DNA of 64,000 nucleotides from Bradyrhizobium canariense. Its GTDB lineage: Bacteria; Pseudomonadota; Alphaproteobacteria; Rhizobiales; Xanthobacteraceae. Both the position numbers and the translations under genes were made by a program. Positions within the stretch are counted from its first letter, which is position 1. Each line of letters begins with the position of its first letter. The notes beneath the pieces were generated by a model that saw nothing but the letters and a program-made list of their open reading frames with translations, did no database searches and had not been told where the DNA came from. Shown here piece by piece: positions 32,902 to 41,335 of the stretch. The stretch is from contig NZ_VSST01000021.1 of the NCBI RefSeq assembly GCF_019402665.1, forward strand, positions 1 through 64,000, in the 5' to 3' direction.

Positions 32902-33162
32902 CCCGCCGAAATCGAACAGTTCAGGCGAAAAGCCGACATAGTGGATGTATTTGAAACGGCCCTTGCGCAGCATGTACGCGCGATCGCGATCCTCCGGCTC
33001 GTTGGCCACTGCGAACAGCGAGCGGCCGGGCACGCCATCCGGATCGGCGGACAGGCCGACGCCGTCGAGCACGGTCGGATAGGCATCGACCAGCGACACC
33101 GGCGTCGCGGACGTCCTGTTGGCGGGCACGCCGTCGCCGGCGACGATCATGGGAACGACGTT
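32902..33162 (-). pseudogene. Truncated sulfatase remnant (C-terminal part)
   Basis: One minus-strand frame over this interval reads like the late part of an arylsulfatase/choline-sulfatase family enzyme. It contains NVVPMIVAGDGVPANRTSAT, LVDAYPTVLDGVGL, GRSLFAVANEPEDRDRAYM and LRKGRFKYIHYVGFSPELFD. The catalytic N-terminal half with the CxPxR site is missing, and a piece between RDRA and YMLRKG seems deleted. No family likeness continues after ELFD. Its upstream end abuts the C terminus of the FAD-oxidase gene, marking a rearrangement point. No functional product is expected. Confidence 0.75.
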
Positions 33163-34565
33163 GGACTCGGGTACATCTTGCCCGGATTCATAATGCCATT
33201 TGGATCCAATGCGTTCTTCACCGCCTGCATGAGCGCTACTCCCTCGCCGTGCTCCGTCTGCATGTGCACGAGTTTGTGCAATCCTACCCCGTGCTCGCCC
33301 GAGCACGTTCCTCCCATCGCGATCGCACGACGAGCGGTACGGAATGCGAGCGCCTCAGCTCGCTCCGTCTCCTCTGCGTCATTCGGGTCGAACAGGATGC
33401 CGAGGTGGAAATTGCCGTCGCCGACATGGCCGACGATCGGCGCCGTCAGGCCGGAGGCGACGATGTCGGCCTTGGTCTGAAGCAGGCAGGCCGGCAAGGC
33501 CGAAATCGGCACACAGGCATCAGTCCCCATGTTGCTCTTGCCGGGACTGAGCGCCCTCACCGCCTGATAGGAATTGTGGCGTGCCTTCCAGAGCCGGCTG
33601 CGGTCCTCCGCCCGTTCCGCGAAGTCGAATGCGCCACCACCATGTTCCGCAGTGATCGCCTGCATCATCTCGGCGTCCTCTCGCACCCCGTTCGGCGAAC
33701 CATGGAACTCCAGAAACAGCGTTGGCGCTTCAGCATAGTCGAGCTTCGAATAGTTGATGGCGGCGCGCATCTGCACCTCGTCCAGCAGCTCGATGCGCGC
33801 CATTTTTAGATTGGACTGCAGCGCGGTCACGACCGCGGCAACCGCGCCCTCGAGGGACACGAATTGGCAGACTGCCGCGATGGTCGCCTCAGGCAGCCCG
33901 TAGAGTTTGAGCTGGATCTCCGTGATGACGCCCAGCGTGCCTTCGCTGCCGACATACAGGTGCGTAAGATCGAGACCGGCGGCGGATTTGCGCGCGCGGC
34001 TGCCGGTGCGCACGATATGGCCGGCCGGAGTGACGACCGTCAGGCCGAGGATATTTTCGCGCATCGTGCCATAGCGCACTGCGTTCGTGCCGGAAGCGCG
34101 CGTCGAGGCCATGCCGCCGATCGAGGCGTTGGCGCCGGGGTCAACTGGAAAGAACAGCCCCGTATCGCGGATCTGTGCGTTCAAGGCTTCTCGCGTCACG
34201 CCAGCCTGGACCCGGCAATCCAGCGATTCCGGCGAGACATCTAGCATTTTGTTGAAGCGGCTCATGTCGAGCGAGACGCCGCCGGCGAGCGCCACAACCT
34301 GGCCCTCCAACGAAGACCCTGCGCCAAAGGGTGTCACCGCCACACGATGCGCATTACAAAGCGCCAGTACGAGCGCGACCTCCTCATTGCTCTCGGGAAA
34401 CACCACGAGATCGGGCACAGCGACCGCCGGCAGCCCCTCGCCATGGCTGTGCTGTTCGAGCACCGCCTGCGACGTGGTTACGCGTGCGCCCAGATGGCCG
34501 CTCAATTCCGCGCGCAATAAGGCGATCGTTTCAGGCGCGGGACGCGGCAGCGTGTCGGCATTCAT
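33147..34565 (-). CDS. FAD-linked 2-hydroxyacid oxidase (GlcD / D-lactate dehydrogenase family)
   Basis: The 472-residue protein has the PCMH-type FAD domain near residues 50-220 (VVFPESNEEVALVLALCNAH, TPFGAGSSLEGQVVAL, DPGANASIGGMASTRASGTN, VGSEGTLGVIT). The C-terminal cap carries IVGHVGDGNFHLGILFDP, CSGEHGVGLHK and NPGKMY. These features belong to membrane-associated D-lactate/glycolate/2-hydroxyglutarate oxidases. The start at 34565 has GGGAG seven bases upstream. The last residues after GKMY (PSPTSFP) appear to come from sequence across the sulfatase junction, so the natural C terminus may be a few residues altered. It may oxidise a hydroxyacid intermediate, or an unrelated substrate. Confidence 0.88.
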   Translation of the reverse strand: MNADTLPRPAPETIALLRAELSGHLGARVTTSQAVLEQHSHGEGLPAVAVPDLVVFPESNEEVALVLALCNAHRVAVTPFGAGSSLEGQVVALAGGVSLDMSRFNKMLDVSPESLDCRVQAGVTREALNAQIRDTGLFFPVDPGANASIGGMASTRASGTNAVRYGTMRENILGLTVVTPAGHIVRTGSRARKSAAGLDLTHLYVGSEGTLGVITEIQLKLYGLPEATIAAVCQFVSLEGAVAAVVTALQSNLKMARIELLDEVQMRAAINYSKLDYAEAPTLFLEFHGSPNGVREDAEMMQAITAEHGGGAFDFAERAEDRSRLWKARHNSYQAVRALSPGKSNMGTDACVPISALPACLLQTKADIVASGLTAPIVGHVGDGNFHLGILFDPNDAEETERAEALAFRTARRAIAMGGTCSGEHGVGLHKLVHMQTEHGEGVALMQAVKNALDPNGIMNPGKMYPSPTSFP

Positions 34566-34686
34566 AGCGTTCTCCCATCGTGCCACTCAGCTTCATCACC
34601 TCAGGGCAGCGGTGCCAGGGTCCCCGAGAGCGGGCCGTTCGTCGCGATTACCTGCCGGAAGCCCGAGCTCGGATTACGCGCTGAGC

Positions 34687-37600
34687 CTATCGATTCCTAA
34701 GTTCATGCGGTGCGATCGACTTGAGAGGGGTGTGGCCGAACTGGCTGTCGAACGAGGATGAAAACTTCGCGCGCAGAACTCGAATACGAGGTTCGATCTG
34801 CACCACCGATGCCTCTTTAACCGGTCCGTAGCCGCGGATGTCATCCGGATAACAGGCAAGAGCCACGGCGGCGTCGATATTCGATGCATCCAGATTTGTG
34901 GCGATTTCCTCCAGCGTGGCTAGATACTGGTCGCGCAACCTGCGTTCTATCCGCCGCTCTTGCATCCACCCGAATGGGTCGAACGCCGTGCCACGCAGCC
35001 CCCTGAAGCGCGCGAGAAGCCGTAGGACTGGCAGCATATAGCGCGCAGAGAACGCTCGTTTGCGCGGACGCCCACTTGCGGCATCGCGTGCCGATAGAAT
35101 TGGCGGCGCCAAATGCAGCTTCAATGAACCGCCGTCGAACCGTGCGTCTACGCTTTCCCAAAATGATGGCTCCGTGAGCAATCTAGCGACCTCGTACTCG
35201 TCCTTGTACGCCATCAGCTTGAATGCATTCTTGGCCACGGCCTCCGTCAACCGTGTCGATCCTGGCACCGCCTTTTCCTCTGCCGTCTGGATCAAGCCCA
35301 CAACCCGTTGGAAACGGTCCGCATAAGCATCGTCTTGGTACCCTCGGAGGGCATTCACGCGAAGCGCAATCTTTTCTTCCAGCGTCGTCACCGGCTGCGG
35401 TACCGTTGCGATCGGTGGATCGACATCGGCGATCAAATTCGCAACCGTGGCCGGCTCCGCAATTGCGAGCCGCCCAAGGTGAAACGCTCGCAAGGTACCT
35501 GGGACGTCCGCGCCATTTAGCCGAATGGCCTGTTCGATCGACTCCAAGGACAGCGGCAACGCCCCGATCTGAAAGGCCGAACCGAGCAAGATCATGTTGG
35601 CGACGATCGGATCGCCGTGAGTACGCTGCGCAAGCTCCTTTGCGGGAATTCTGGTGGGTCGATGGCCGGATCGCGCTTCGAGGCTGCGTATGAGGCGCTC
35701 GGCACCGAGATCAATGCTCCCATTCTCATGGAAGGTTTGCGTTGCGACAACCTGGTCGTCGACCACGATTGCAGTCGAGGAACTAAGGGTCTTCAAGGCT
35801 TCAAGCTGTGTAGCCGCAACGACGTCTGACGCGACCAGGAGATCGGCGTCATCGAGACCCAACCGGAGCGGCGCCACGCTGGCGGGCGAGGGAAGGATGC
35901 GGAGGTGGCTGTACACGGTGCCGCCCTTCTGAGCGAGACCGGTCATGTCGTAAATGCCAACTCCGCGTCCTTCGAGGTGAGCAGCCATGCCGATCACAGC
36001 GGTCGCCGTCACCACACCCGTACCGCCGATGCCAGCCATCAGAATGCCGAACGTCCGATCGTCTCGGGACCTGGACCGAGGGATCGGTAGGCGCGCCACC
36101 GCCTCCTCGAGACCAAGCGGCGCCGGCTTCCTAAGCCGGGCGCCCTCGAGCGTAACGAAGGAAGGACAGAAGCCTTCCAGACAGGACAGATCACTGTTGC
36201 AGCTGGCTTGATCGATACGTCGCTTTCGGCCGAATTCAGTTTCCAGCGGCTGAACCGACATGCAATTCGATGCGCGCGAGCAGTCACCGCATCCCTCGCA
36301 CACCGCGGGATTGATCACGACGTGTCTCGAGACGGCCGGCACCTGGCCCCTCTTGCGCCGCTTGCGCTTTTCGGTGGCACAGATCTGCACGTAAACGATG
36401 ACGCTTGTTCCAGACGTCTCGCGTAGTTTCTTCTGGACGTTCTCCATCTCGGTACGATGGAGAACCTCAACACCGGACGGCAGCGACTGCTCGGAACGAA
36501 CGGCATCGGGGTCTTCGGCAACAACGACAACACGCTTGACGCCTTCCAGGAGGACCTGGCGGACCATTGCCCCGGCGGACAGTCCGCTCTCCACGGTCTG
36601 GCCTCCGGTCATGGCGACCACATCGTTCGCCAGGATCTTGAACGTGACGTTGGCATTGGACGCTGCCGCCGCCCTGATTGCCAAGGAGCCCGAATGGGAG
36701 AACGTCCCGTCCCCGAGATTGACGAACACATGCTTGGTGTTGGTGAAATGCGACAATCCGATCCAGTTGACGCCCTCGGCTCCCATGTGAGTGCATGGCA
36801 ACGGATTGCGATCCATGAACTGGACGAGACCGTGGCAGCCGATTCCGGCCACCCCGAACGATCCCTCCGGCAGCTTGGTCGAGCGATTATGCGGACAGCC
36901 CGAGCAGAAGACAGGCCGTCGCGTCAGCGGACCTGCCTCGACCTGTTGCCACGCCGAGCTGCGCAGGTTGAGATTCTCGAATGCCGCTTGCACCTTCGCC
37001 AGGGCGGTGTCTTGTGTCACCGCATTTGCCAGGAGGCGCTGCGCAATCGCCTGCGCGACCACGGCCGAATCGAGCGGCTGATCCAGTGGGAGAAGAGGAT
37101 GTCCCTCTGGCGTACGCTTGCCTGTGATGTTCGGCCGGCGGGCCAAATGGTACATCAGCGCGGCTGCTTGAAGCTCCATGTGAGGGCGCTTTTCCTCCAC
37201 GAAAAGCAGCTCGCCGGCTTCGCCTGCGAATTCCGTCAGGGGCTTGGGATCGAGCGGGTAGATCAATCCGACCTTCAGGACCCCTATTCCCAAGCGCTGT
37301 GCTTCGGCATCATCAATGCCGATCCAGTTCAGGCCGGCGATCACATCCTGAAACGCCTTGCCCGCGGTGACGATGCCAAGACGGGTTGGCTGCTTCGATC
37401 CGAACGCCACTCGGTCAATGGCGTTACGCCGCGTGAATTCGTGTACTTTCGGCAACTTCTGACGGACCATGCGCTGGTCCTGCGCCGCCACCGCCAACAT
37501 TTCGACCCGGATACCGACATCGCCGCCGGATGAGGCGTCTTCAAGCACCGGCGCAAGTTCATCGAGAGAAAACTCAACGGCCTGCGTACAATCGGCCGTC

Positions 37601-38223
37601 TCATTGACGAGCTTCAGGCCCGCAAGAAGACCGCATTCGCGCGACATCGCGAAGCCGGCCAAACCGAACTTGAAGATGTCGTGCACATCGGAGGGATAAA
37701 GGACCGGCACCTCATGAGCTGCGAGAGCAAGGTCGCTCTGGTGCGCAAGCGAGGACGATTTGCCGGCGTGATCGTCGCCAAAGGCGAGCAGCACTCCGCC
37801 ATTGGGATGCGTCCCCGACATGTTGGCGTGCTTGATCGCATCGCCCGAGCGGTCGACGCCGGGTCCCTTCCCATACCACATCGCAAAGACGCCATCGTAT
37901 TTGCGTCCGGGGACAAAATCGAGCTGCTGACTCCCCCACACCGCCGTCATCGCGAGATCTTCATTCAAGCCCGGCTGAAAAACGATGTCGGCTGCGTCAA
38001 GACGATCGGCGATCTTCAGCAGTTCGCTGTCCACCGTTCCAAGGGGAGAACCGCGATACCCGGAGATATAACCGGCGGTACGCAATCCCCGGGCGTGATC
38101 GAGTTCGCGCTGGAGCAAAGGCACTCTCGCAAGCGCCTGCTTTCCGGTGATAAAGATCGTCCCGTTCGTCAGGTCGAACTTGTCCGAAAGGGAGACTTCG
38201 CGCATGACAGACTTGCTCAGCAT
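34687..38223 (-). CDS. Indolepyruvate ferredoxin oxidoreductase, fused alpha-beta type
   Basis: The protein of about 1178 residues is the single-chain alphaproteobacterial form. It begins DLTNGTIFITGKQALARVPL and has an IorA-like half. TPP-binding segments include GCHGLVQFMDRNP, VNLGDGTFSHSGSLAI and KILANDVVAMTGGQTVESG. A ferredoxin-like cysteine region follows (CEGCGDCSRASNC, LSCLEGFCPSF). The gamma-type part contains FGILMAGIGGTGVVT. The family converts indolepyruvate and other aryl-pyruvates to aryl-acetyl-CoA with ferredoxin. The start is uncertain: ATG 38223 has an AAGAG upstream, ATG 38205 is also possible, and longer readings lack family likeness. It is on the same strand as the hydrolase and amidase genes behind it. 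Confidence 0.88.
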   Translation of the reverse strand: MLSKSVMREVSLSDKFDLTNGTIFITGKQALARVPLLQRELDHARGLRTAGYISGYRGSPLGTVDSELLKIADRLDAADIVFQPGLNEDLAMTAVWGSQQLDFVPGRKYDGVFAMWYGKGPGVDRSGDAIKHANMSGTHPNGGVLLAFGDDHAGKSSSLAHQSDLALAAHEVPVLYPSDVHDIFKFGLAGFAMSRECGLLAGLKLVNETADCTQAVEFSLDELAPVLEDASSGGDVGIRVEMLAVAAQDQRMVRQKLPKVHEFTRRNAIDRVAFGSKQPTRLGIVTAGKAFQDVIAGLNWIGIDDAEAQRLGIGVLKVGLIYPLDPKPLTEFAGEAGELLFVEEKRPHMELQAAALMYHLARRPNITGKRTPEGHPLLPLDQPLDSAVVAQAIAQRLLANAVTQDTALAKVQAAFENLNLRSSAWQQVEAGPLTRRPVFCSGCPHNRSTKLPEGSFGVAGIGCHGLVQFMDRNPLPCTHMGAEGVNWIGLSHFTNTKHVFVNLGDGTFSHSGSLAIRAAAASNANVTFKILANDVVAMTGGQTVESGLSAGAMVRQVLLEGVKRVVVVAEDPDAVRSEQSLPSGVEVLHRTEMENVQKKLRETSGTSVIVYVQICATEKRKRRKRGQVPAVSRHVVINPAVCEGCGDCSRASNCMSVQPLETEFGRKRRIDQASCNSDLSCLEGFCPSFVTLEGARLRKPAPLGLEEAVARLPIPRSRSRDDRTFGILMAGIGGTGVVTATAVIGMAAHLEGRGVGIYDMTGLAQKGGTVYSHLRILPSPASVAPLRLGLDDADLLVASDVVAATQLEALKTLSSSTAIVVDDQVVATQTFHENGSIDLGAERLIRSLEARSGHRPTRIPAKELAQRTHGDPIVANMILLGSAFQIGALPLSLESIEQAIRLNGADVPGTLRAFHLGRLAIAEPATVANLIADVDPPIATVPQPVTTLEEKIALRVNALRGYQDDAYADRFQRVVGLIQTAEEKAVPGSTRLTEAVAKNAFKLMAYKDEYEVARLLTEPSFWESVDARFDGGSLKLHLAPPILSARDAASGRPRKRAFSARYMLPVLRLLARFRGLRGTAFDPFGWMQERRIERRLRDQYLATLEEIATNLDASNIDAAVALACYPDDIRGYGPVKEASVVQIEPRIRVLRAKFSSSFDSQFGHTPLKSIAPHELRNR

Positions 38224-38359
38224 CAAGTTACTCTTACCAATGGAACTCCCGCCAGATCGGGCCCGAGCGAGCACGAGCTTTGCAGCGGCGAGATGGATTT
38301 CAGCGAGCGTGTTCCGAAGGCGGCATTCGGAGGACGCATATGAGTGCTTGCCGACGGCT

Positions 38360-39211
38360 TCATGCCAGGCCGGCCAGGCGTCGAGAGATCGCTGCCGCAC
38401 TCAAATGTAGAATTGCGCGCGAGCGAAATGCTGCACTGGCCAGCGCGGCGCTGTGGTTCAGGTCAGGCACCGTGGCAGCCACTCCGGTTGGGAAAAGGGC
38501 GGCAACGCGGTATGGCGAACCTGCGAGCTTGTCTTCTTCTCCCACGATCACCAGCGTCGGCGCCGCGACGGCTGCCAATCTGGGCAGGTCGAACACGCAG
38601 CTCTGCCCGCGAAGGCAAGCGGCAAGGACATCGAGATCGTTGTACGGCTTCGATGCCGCGTGCTGACACAATCGAATAGCGTACGGTGGGAGGTTCCGTC
38701 CCTCCAACCTCTGCGTTGCCTTATCCCAGGCGGCCAGCGCATCGGCGAATTCGGGAGCCAGCCCGACGGTTGCAACGATCCGTTCGCCCATGCCGCCGAG
38801 CACCAGCCGCCCGATCTGATCGGGAGCCGCCAAGGCCAAGGTCATGGCGATATGCGCGCCCATGGAATAGCCAATCACGTCGAAGCTGGCCTCGCCCCAA
38901 CAAGCCTCGGATGCCGCTAGAATATCCGTCGCGAACGCGCCAAGCTGATAGTCGCTCGGGTTGCGAGACTTGGTGCTGAGCCCATGGCCGCGAAGATCCG
39001 GGGCGACGACCTCGTACCCTGCAAGAGCCAGCGCGTCGAACCAACCGGTCGCGACCCAGTCGTCGTGGGCATCCGAAGCAAATCCATGCAGCAGCAAGAC
39101 GCGGCGTCCCATCCCGCTTCTGAGTAAAGACAGCTGAACGGGCCGCCCATCAACGAGACGATCGACCTCCAATGAAACCCGCCTTGGTCGTTCGCTGCCA
39201 GCAGCTTTCAT
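38360..39211 (-). CDS. Alpha/beta-hydrolase fold protein
   Basis: This 283-residue hydrolase has the oxyanion segment LLLHGFASDAHDDW and the nucleophile elbow GYSMGAH (serine). An acidic residue follows in VIVGEEDKLAG and a histidine in VPDLNHSAAL, completing a likely Ser-Asp-His triad. The ATG at 39211 overlaps the amidase stop by four bases, which suggests coupled translation; longer upstream readings lie inside the amidase gene. Substrate is unknown. In the setting of an amidase, RidA proteins and a flavin monooxygenase it could play a RutD-like hydrolytic or decarboxylating role, which is inference. Confidence 0.88.
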   Translation of the reverse strand: MKAAGSERPRRVSLEVDRLVDGRPVQLSLLRSGMGRRVLLLHGFASDAHDDWVATGWFDALALAGYEVVAPDLRGHGLSTKSRNPSDYQLGAFATDILAASEACWGEASFDVIGYSMGAHIAMTLALAAPDQIGRLVLGGMGERIVATVGLAPEFADALAAWDKATQRLEGRNLPPYAIRLCQHAASKPYNDLDVLAACLRGQSCVFDLPRLAAVAAPTLVIVGEEDKLAGSPYRVAALFPTGVAATVPDLNHSAALASAAFRSRAILHLSAAAISRRLAGLA

Positions 39212-40599
39212 GGCTTCGTGCCTTGGTTCGCGGCAAGATGTTGAGGCGCAATGCTCTCGATCATGGATGCAGCAGCCAGGGCGAGGCCGTCGCCTCCAGG
39301 CGCAGCGCCGATTTGCAGACCGATCGGCAGAACATCGGTTGCGGGGGCATGCCACGGCACCGAAAGCGCGGGGCCACGCGTCAGATTGAACAATGGCGTG
39401 AAGGGACACCAGTTGAGCCAGTCGACCTCGCCGGACTCAACGGAATCCGTGCGCGGGGGAAGGCAAGGCATGGTCGGAGTCAGCAGGACTCGGACACCAT
39501 CGCCCAAAAGCAGCGCCATCTCGTTCGCGATTTCCTCGCGGCGACGCTGAACGGTCAACAGCTTCTCCGCAGACAAGCTGCGTATCGGTTCGATGAATTG
39601 CAGTATCGCAGGATCGAGATCTGCACGTTTGCTCTCGGGAACCAGCGAGACGGCAAACGCACATCCAACACGGTAGAGCGTCCCAACAATATCCCGGGCC
39701 TCCTGGAGCGGGAGTTCAACCGTTTCAATCTCTGCCCGCGAGGTTAGGGCCTTCAGGGCCTCTTCCCAGCCAATCCGCACCGCGGGATGCAGATGATGCT
39801 CGATATGGGCCGGAATGCAGATGCGGAGTTCATGAGAAGTCAACTTCTTCTCAACACGGTTGGACAGCGGCGTCTGAAGCAACGACATCCAGTCCGAAGA
39901 GGCCGGTCCGCTCATCACCGACGCCGCCAGGGCGGCATCCGCGACGGTTCGCGTGATAGGACCGACGTGAGGAAGCTGCCAGAAGGCCGCCGGGTAGGGA
40001 TCAAGTGGGATCGCTCCGAAGGTTGGCTTGTATCCAACAACCCCGCAGAAGGCGGCAGGTATGCGAACGGAGCCTGCGGCGTCGGTGCCTATGCCGACAA
40101 GGCCGATCCCGAGCGCAGTCGCGGCGGCAGCGCCGCCGCTGCTCCCGCCTGCATGGCGAGTTCTATCCAACGGGGTGAGGGTCACACCATTGGCGAGACT
40201 CTGAGTTAGGCCCTTCCAGGCGAATTCCGGCGTGGTCGTTTTCCCCAAAAAGACAGCACCAGCGCTCCTAAGTCGCGCGATGCTGACTGCGTCCGCAGCC
40301 GCAGGCGTTTCGGTTGTCGTCCTCGATCCGCGCCGCGTCGGCCATCCGGCGACGTTCAGGGTATCCTTGATCGTGGTCGGGATGCCGTCGAGCGGTCCGA
40401 CCTGCTCGCCACGGCAGTATCGCGCTTCGGAGGCGCGCGCCATATCGAGCGCAACGTTTTCATCTACCAACGAGAACGCGTTGATCTCCGCGTTCGTCGT
40501 CGTGATCGCGTCGAGATGAGCACGAGCGATCTCGACCGGCGATACGTCGCCGTTCGAGAAGCTTGCGTGCAGTCGAAGGATTTCTCCATCAGTCGACAT
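39208..40599 (-). CDS. Amidase-signature family hydrolase
   Basis: The protein (463 residues from ATG 40599; 475 from 40635) has the amidase-signature Ser-cisSer-Lys triad: lysine in GIPTTIKDTL, cis-serine in RHAGGSSGGAAAATALG and nucleophile serine in GTDAAGSVRIPAAFCG. It cleaves a carboxamide, aryl amide or carbamate to acid plus ammonia or amine. Neither start has a strong ribosome site; the shorter overlaps the livF stop by 11 bases. It lies between the importer ATPase gene and the alpha/beta hydrolase, all minus strand. Similar amidases occur in indole-acetate (IacH) and other N-heterocycle loci, but specificity cannot be read from sequence. Confidence 0.88.
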   Translation of the reverse strand: MSTDGEILRLHASFSNGDVSPVEIARAHLDAITTTNAEINAFSLVDENVALDMARASEARYCRGEQVGPLDGIPTTIKDTLNVAGWPTRRGSRTTTETPAAADAVSIARLRSAGAVFLGKTTTPEFAWKGLTQSLANGVTLTPLDRTRHAGGSSGGAAAATALGIGLVGIGTDAAGSVRIPAAFCGVVGYKPTFGAIPLDPYPAAFWQLPHVGPITRTVADAALAASVMSGPASSDWMSLLQTPLSNRVEKKLTSHELRICIPAHIEHHLHPAVRIGWEEALKALTSRAEIETVELPLQEARDIVGTLYRVGCAFAVSLVPESKRADLDPAILQFIEPIRSLSAEKLLTVQRRREEIANEMALLLGDGVRVLLTPTMPCLPPRTDSVESGEVDWLNWCPFTPLFNLTRGPALSVPWHAPATDVLPIGLQIGAAPGGDGLALAAASMIESIAPQHLAANQGTKP

Positions 40600-41332
40600 A
40601 TACTTGATCCCGCGCCGCAGCGTAGTCTGCGGCACCTCCGAGGTAGGCCTGGCTCAATCTTGGGTCGGCCGACAGTGATCCGCTTGGGCCTTCGAGCACG
40701 ATTCGCCCGACTTCGAGGACATAGCCGCGATCTGCCATGGACAGCGCGAGCCTTGCGTTCTGCTCGACCAGGATGATCGTTAGCCCGTCGGCCTTGAGTT
40801 GGCCGATCACACGAAGAATTTCCTGAACGATCAGTGGCGCGAGTCCGATCGACGGTTCGTCCAGCATTAGCAATCTAGGCCCAGACATCAGGGCACGCCC
40901 TACTGCGAGCATCTGCTGTTCACCACCCGACAGCGTGGCGGCCTTTTGCCGGCGCCGCTCCGCAAGAATCGGAAAGAGACTGTAGATACGATCGAGCGAT
41001 TTCGACGGCGCGCCTGTTCGATAGCCGCCCAAACGGAGATTCACCTCGACTGTAAGATTTCCAAACAACTCCCGTCGTTCAGGGACGAGCACGACGCCAA
41101 GAGCAACCAGCTGCTCGGGACGGAGACCGATCAACTCCTGATCCTCCATCAGGATCGATCCCGCACGCGGCGGAGCCAAACCCATGATGCCGTTCAGCAG
41201 GGTGGTCTTCCCGGCGCCGTTGGCGCCCAAAACAGTAACGAGTTCGCCGGATGCTACCGAGAGAGCGAGGTTCTCGATAACCGTCGCTCGTCCATACCCC
41301 ACTTTCAAGCCGCTGATCCGCAGGTTCGGCAT
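40589..41332 (-). CDS. livF: Branched-chain amino acid-type ABC ATPase LivF
   Basis: This 247-residue ATPase has Walker A GANGAGKTT, Q-loop region VLVPERRELFGNLTVEVNLR, signature LSGGEQQML, Walker B LLMLDEPSIGL and switch VEQNARLAL, a LivF pattern. It follows the LivM-LivG fusion by three bases. With the fusion, LivH and the binding protein upstream it makes a complete importer; LivG is present only as the fused domain. The ligand is unknown, probably the substrate of the surrounding catabolic genes. Confidence 0.92.
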   Translation of the reverse strand: MPNLRISGLKVGYGRATVIENLALSVASGELVTVLGANGAGKTTLLNGIMGLAPPRAGSILMEDQELIGLRPEQLVALGVVLVPERRELFGNLTVEVNLRLGGYRTGAPSKSLDRIYSLFPILAERRRQKAATLSGGEQQMLAVGRALMSGPRLLMLDEPSIGLAPLIVQEILRVIGQLKADGLTIILVEQNARLALSMADRGYVLEVGRIVLEGPSGSLSADPRLSQAYLGGAADYAAARDQVYVD

Positions 41333-41335
41333 CGG

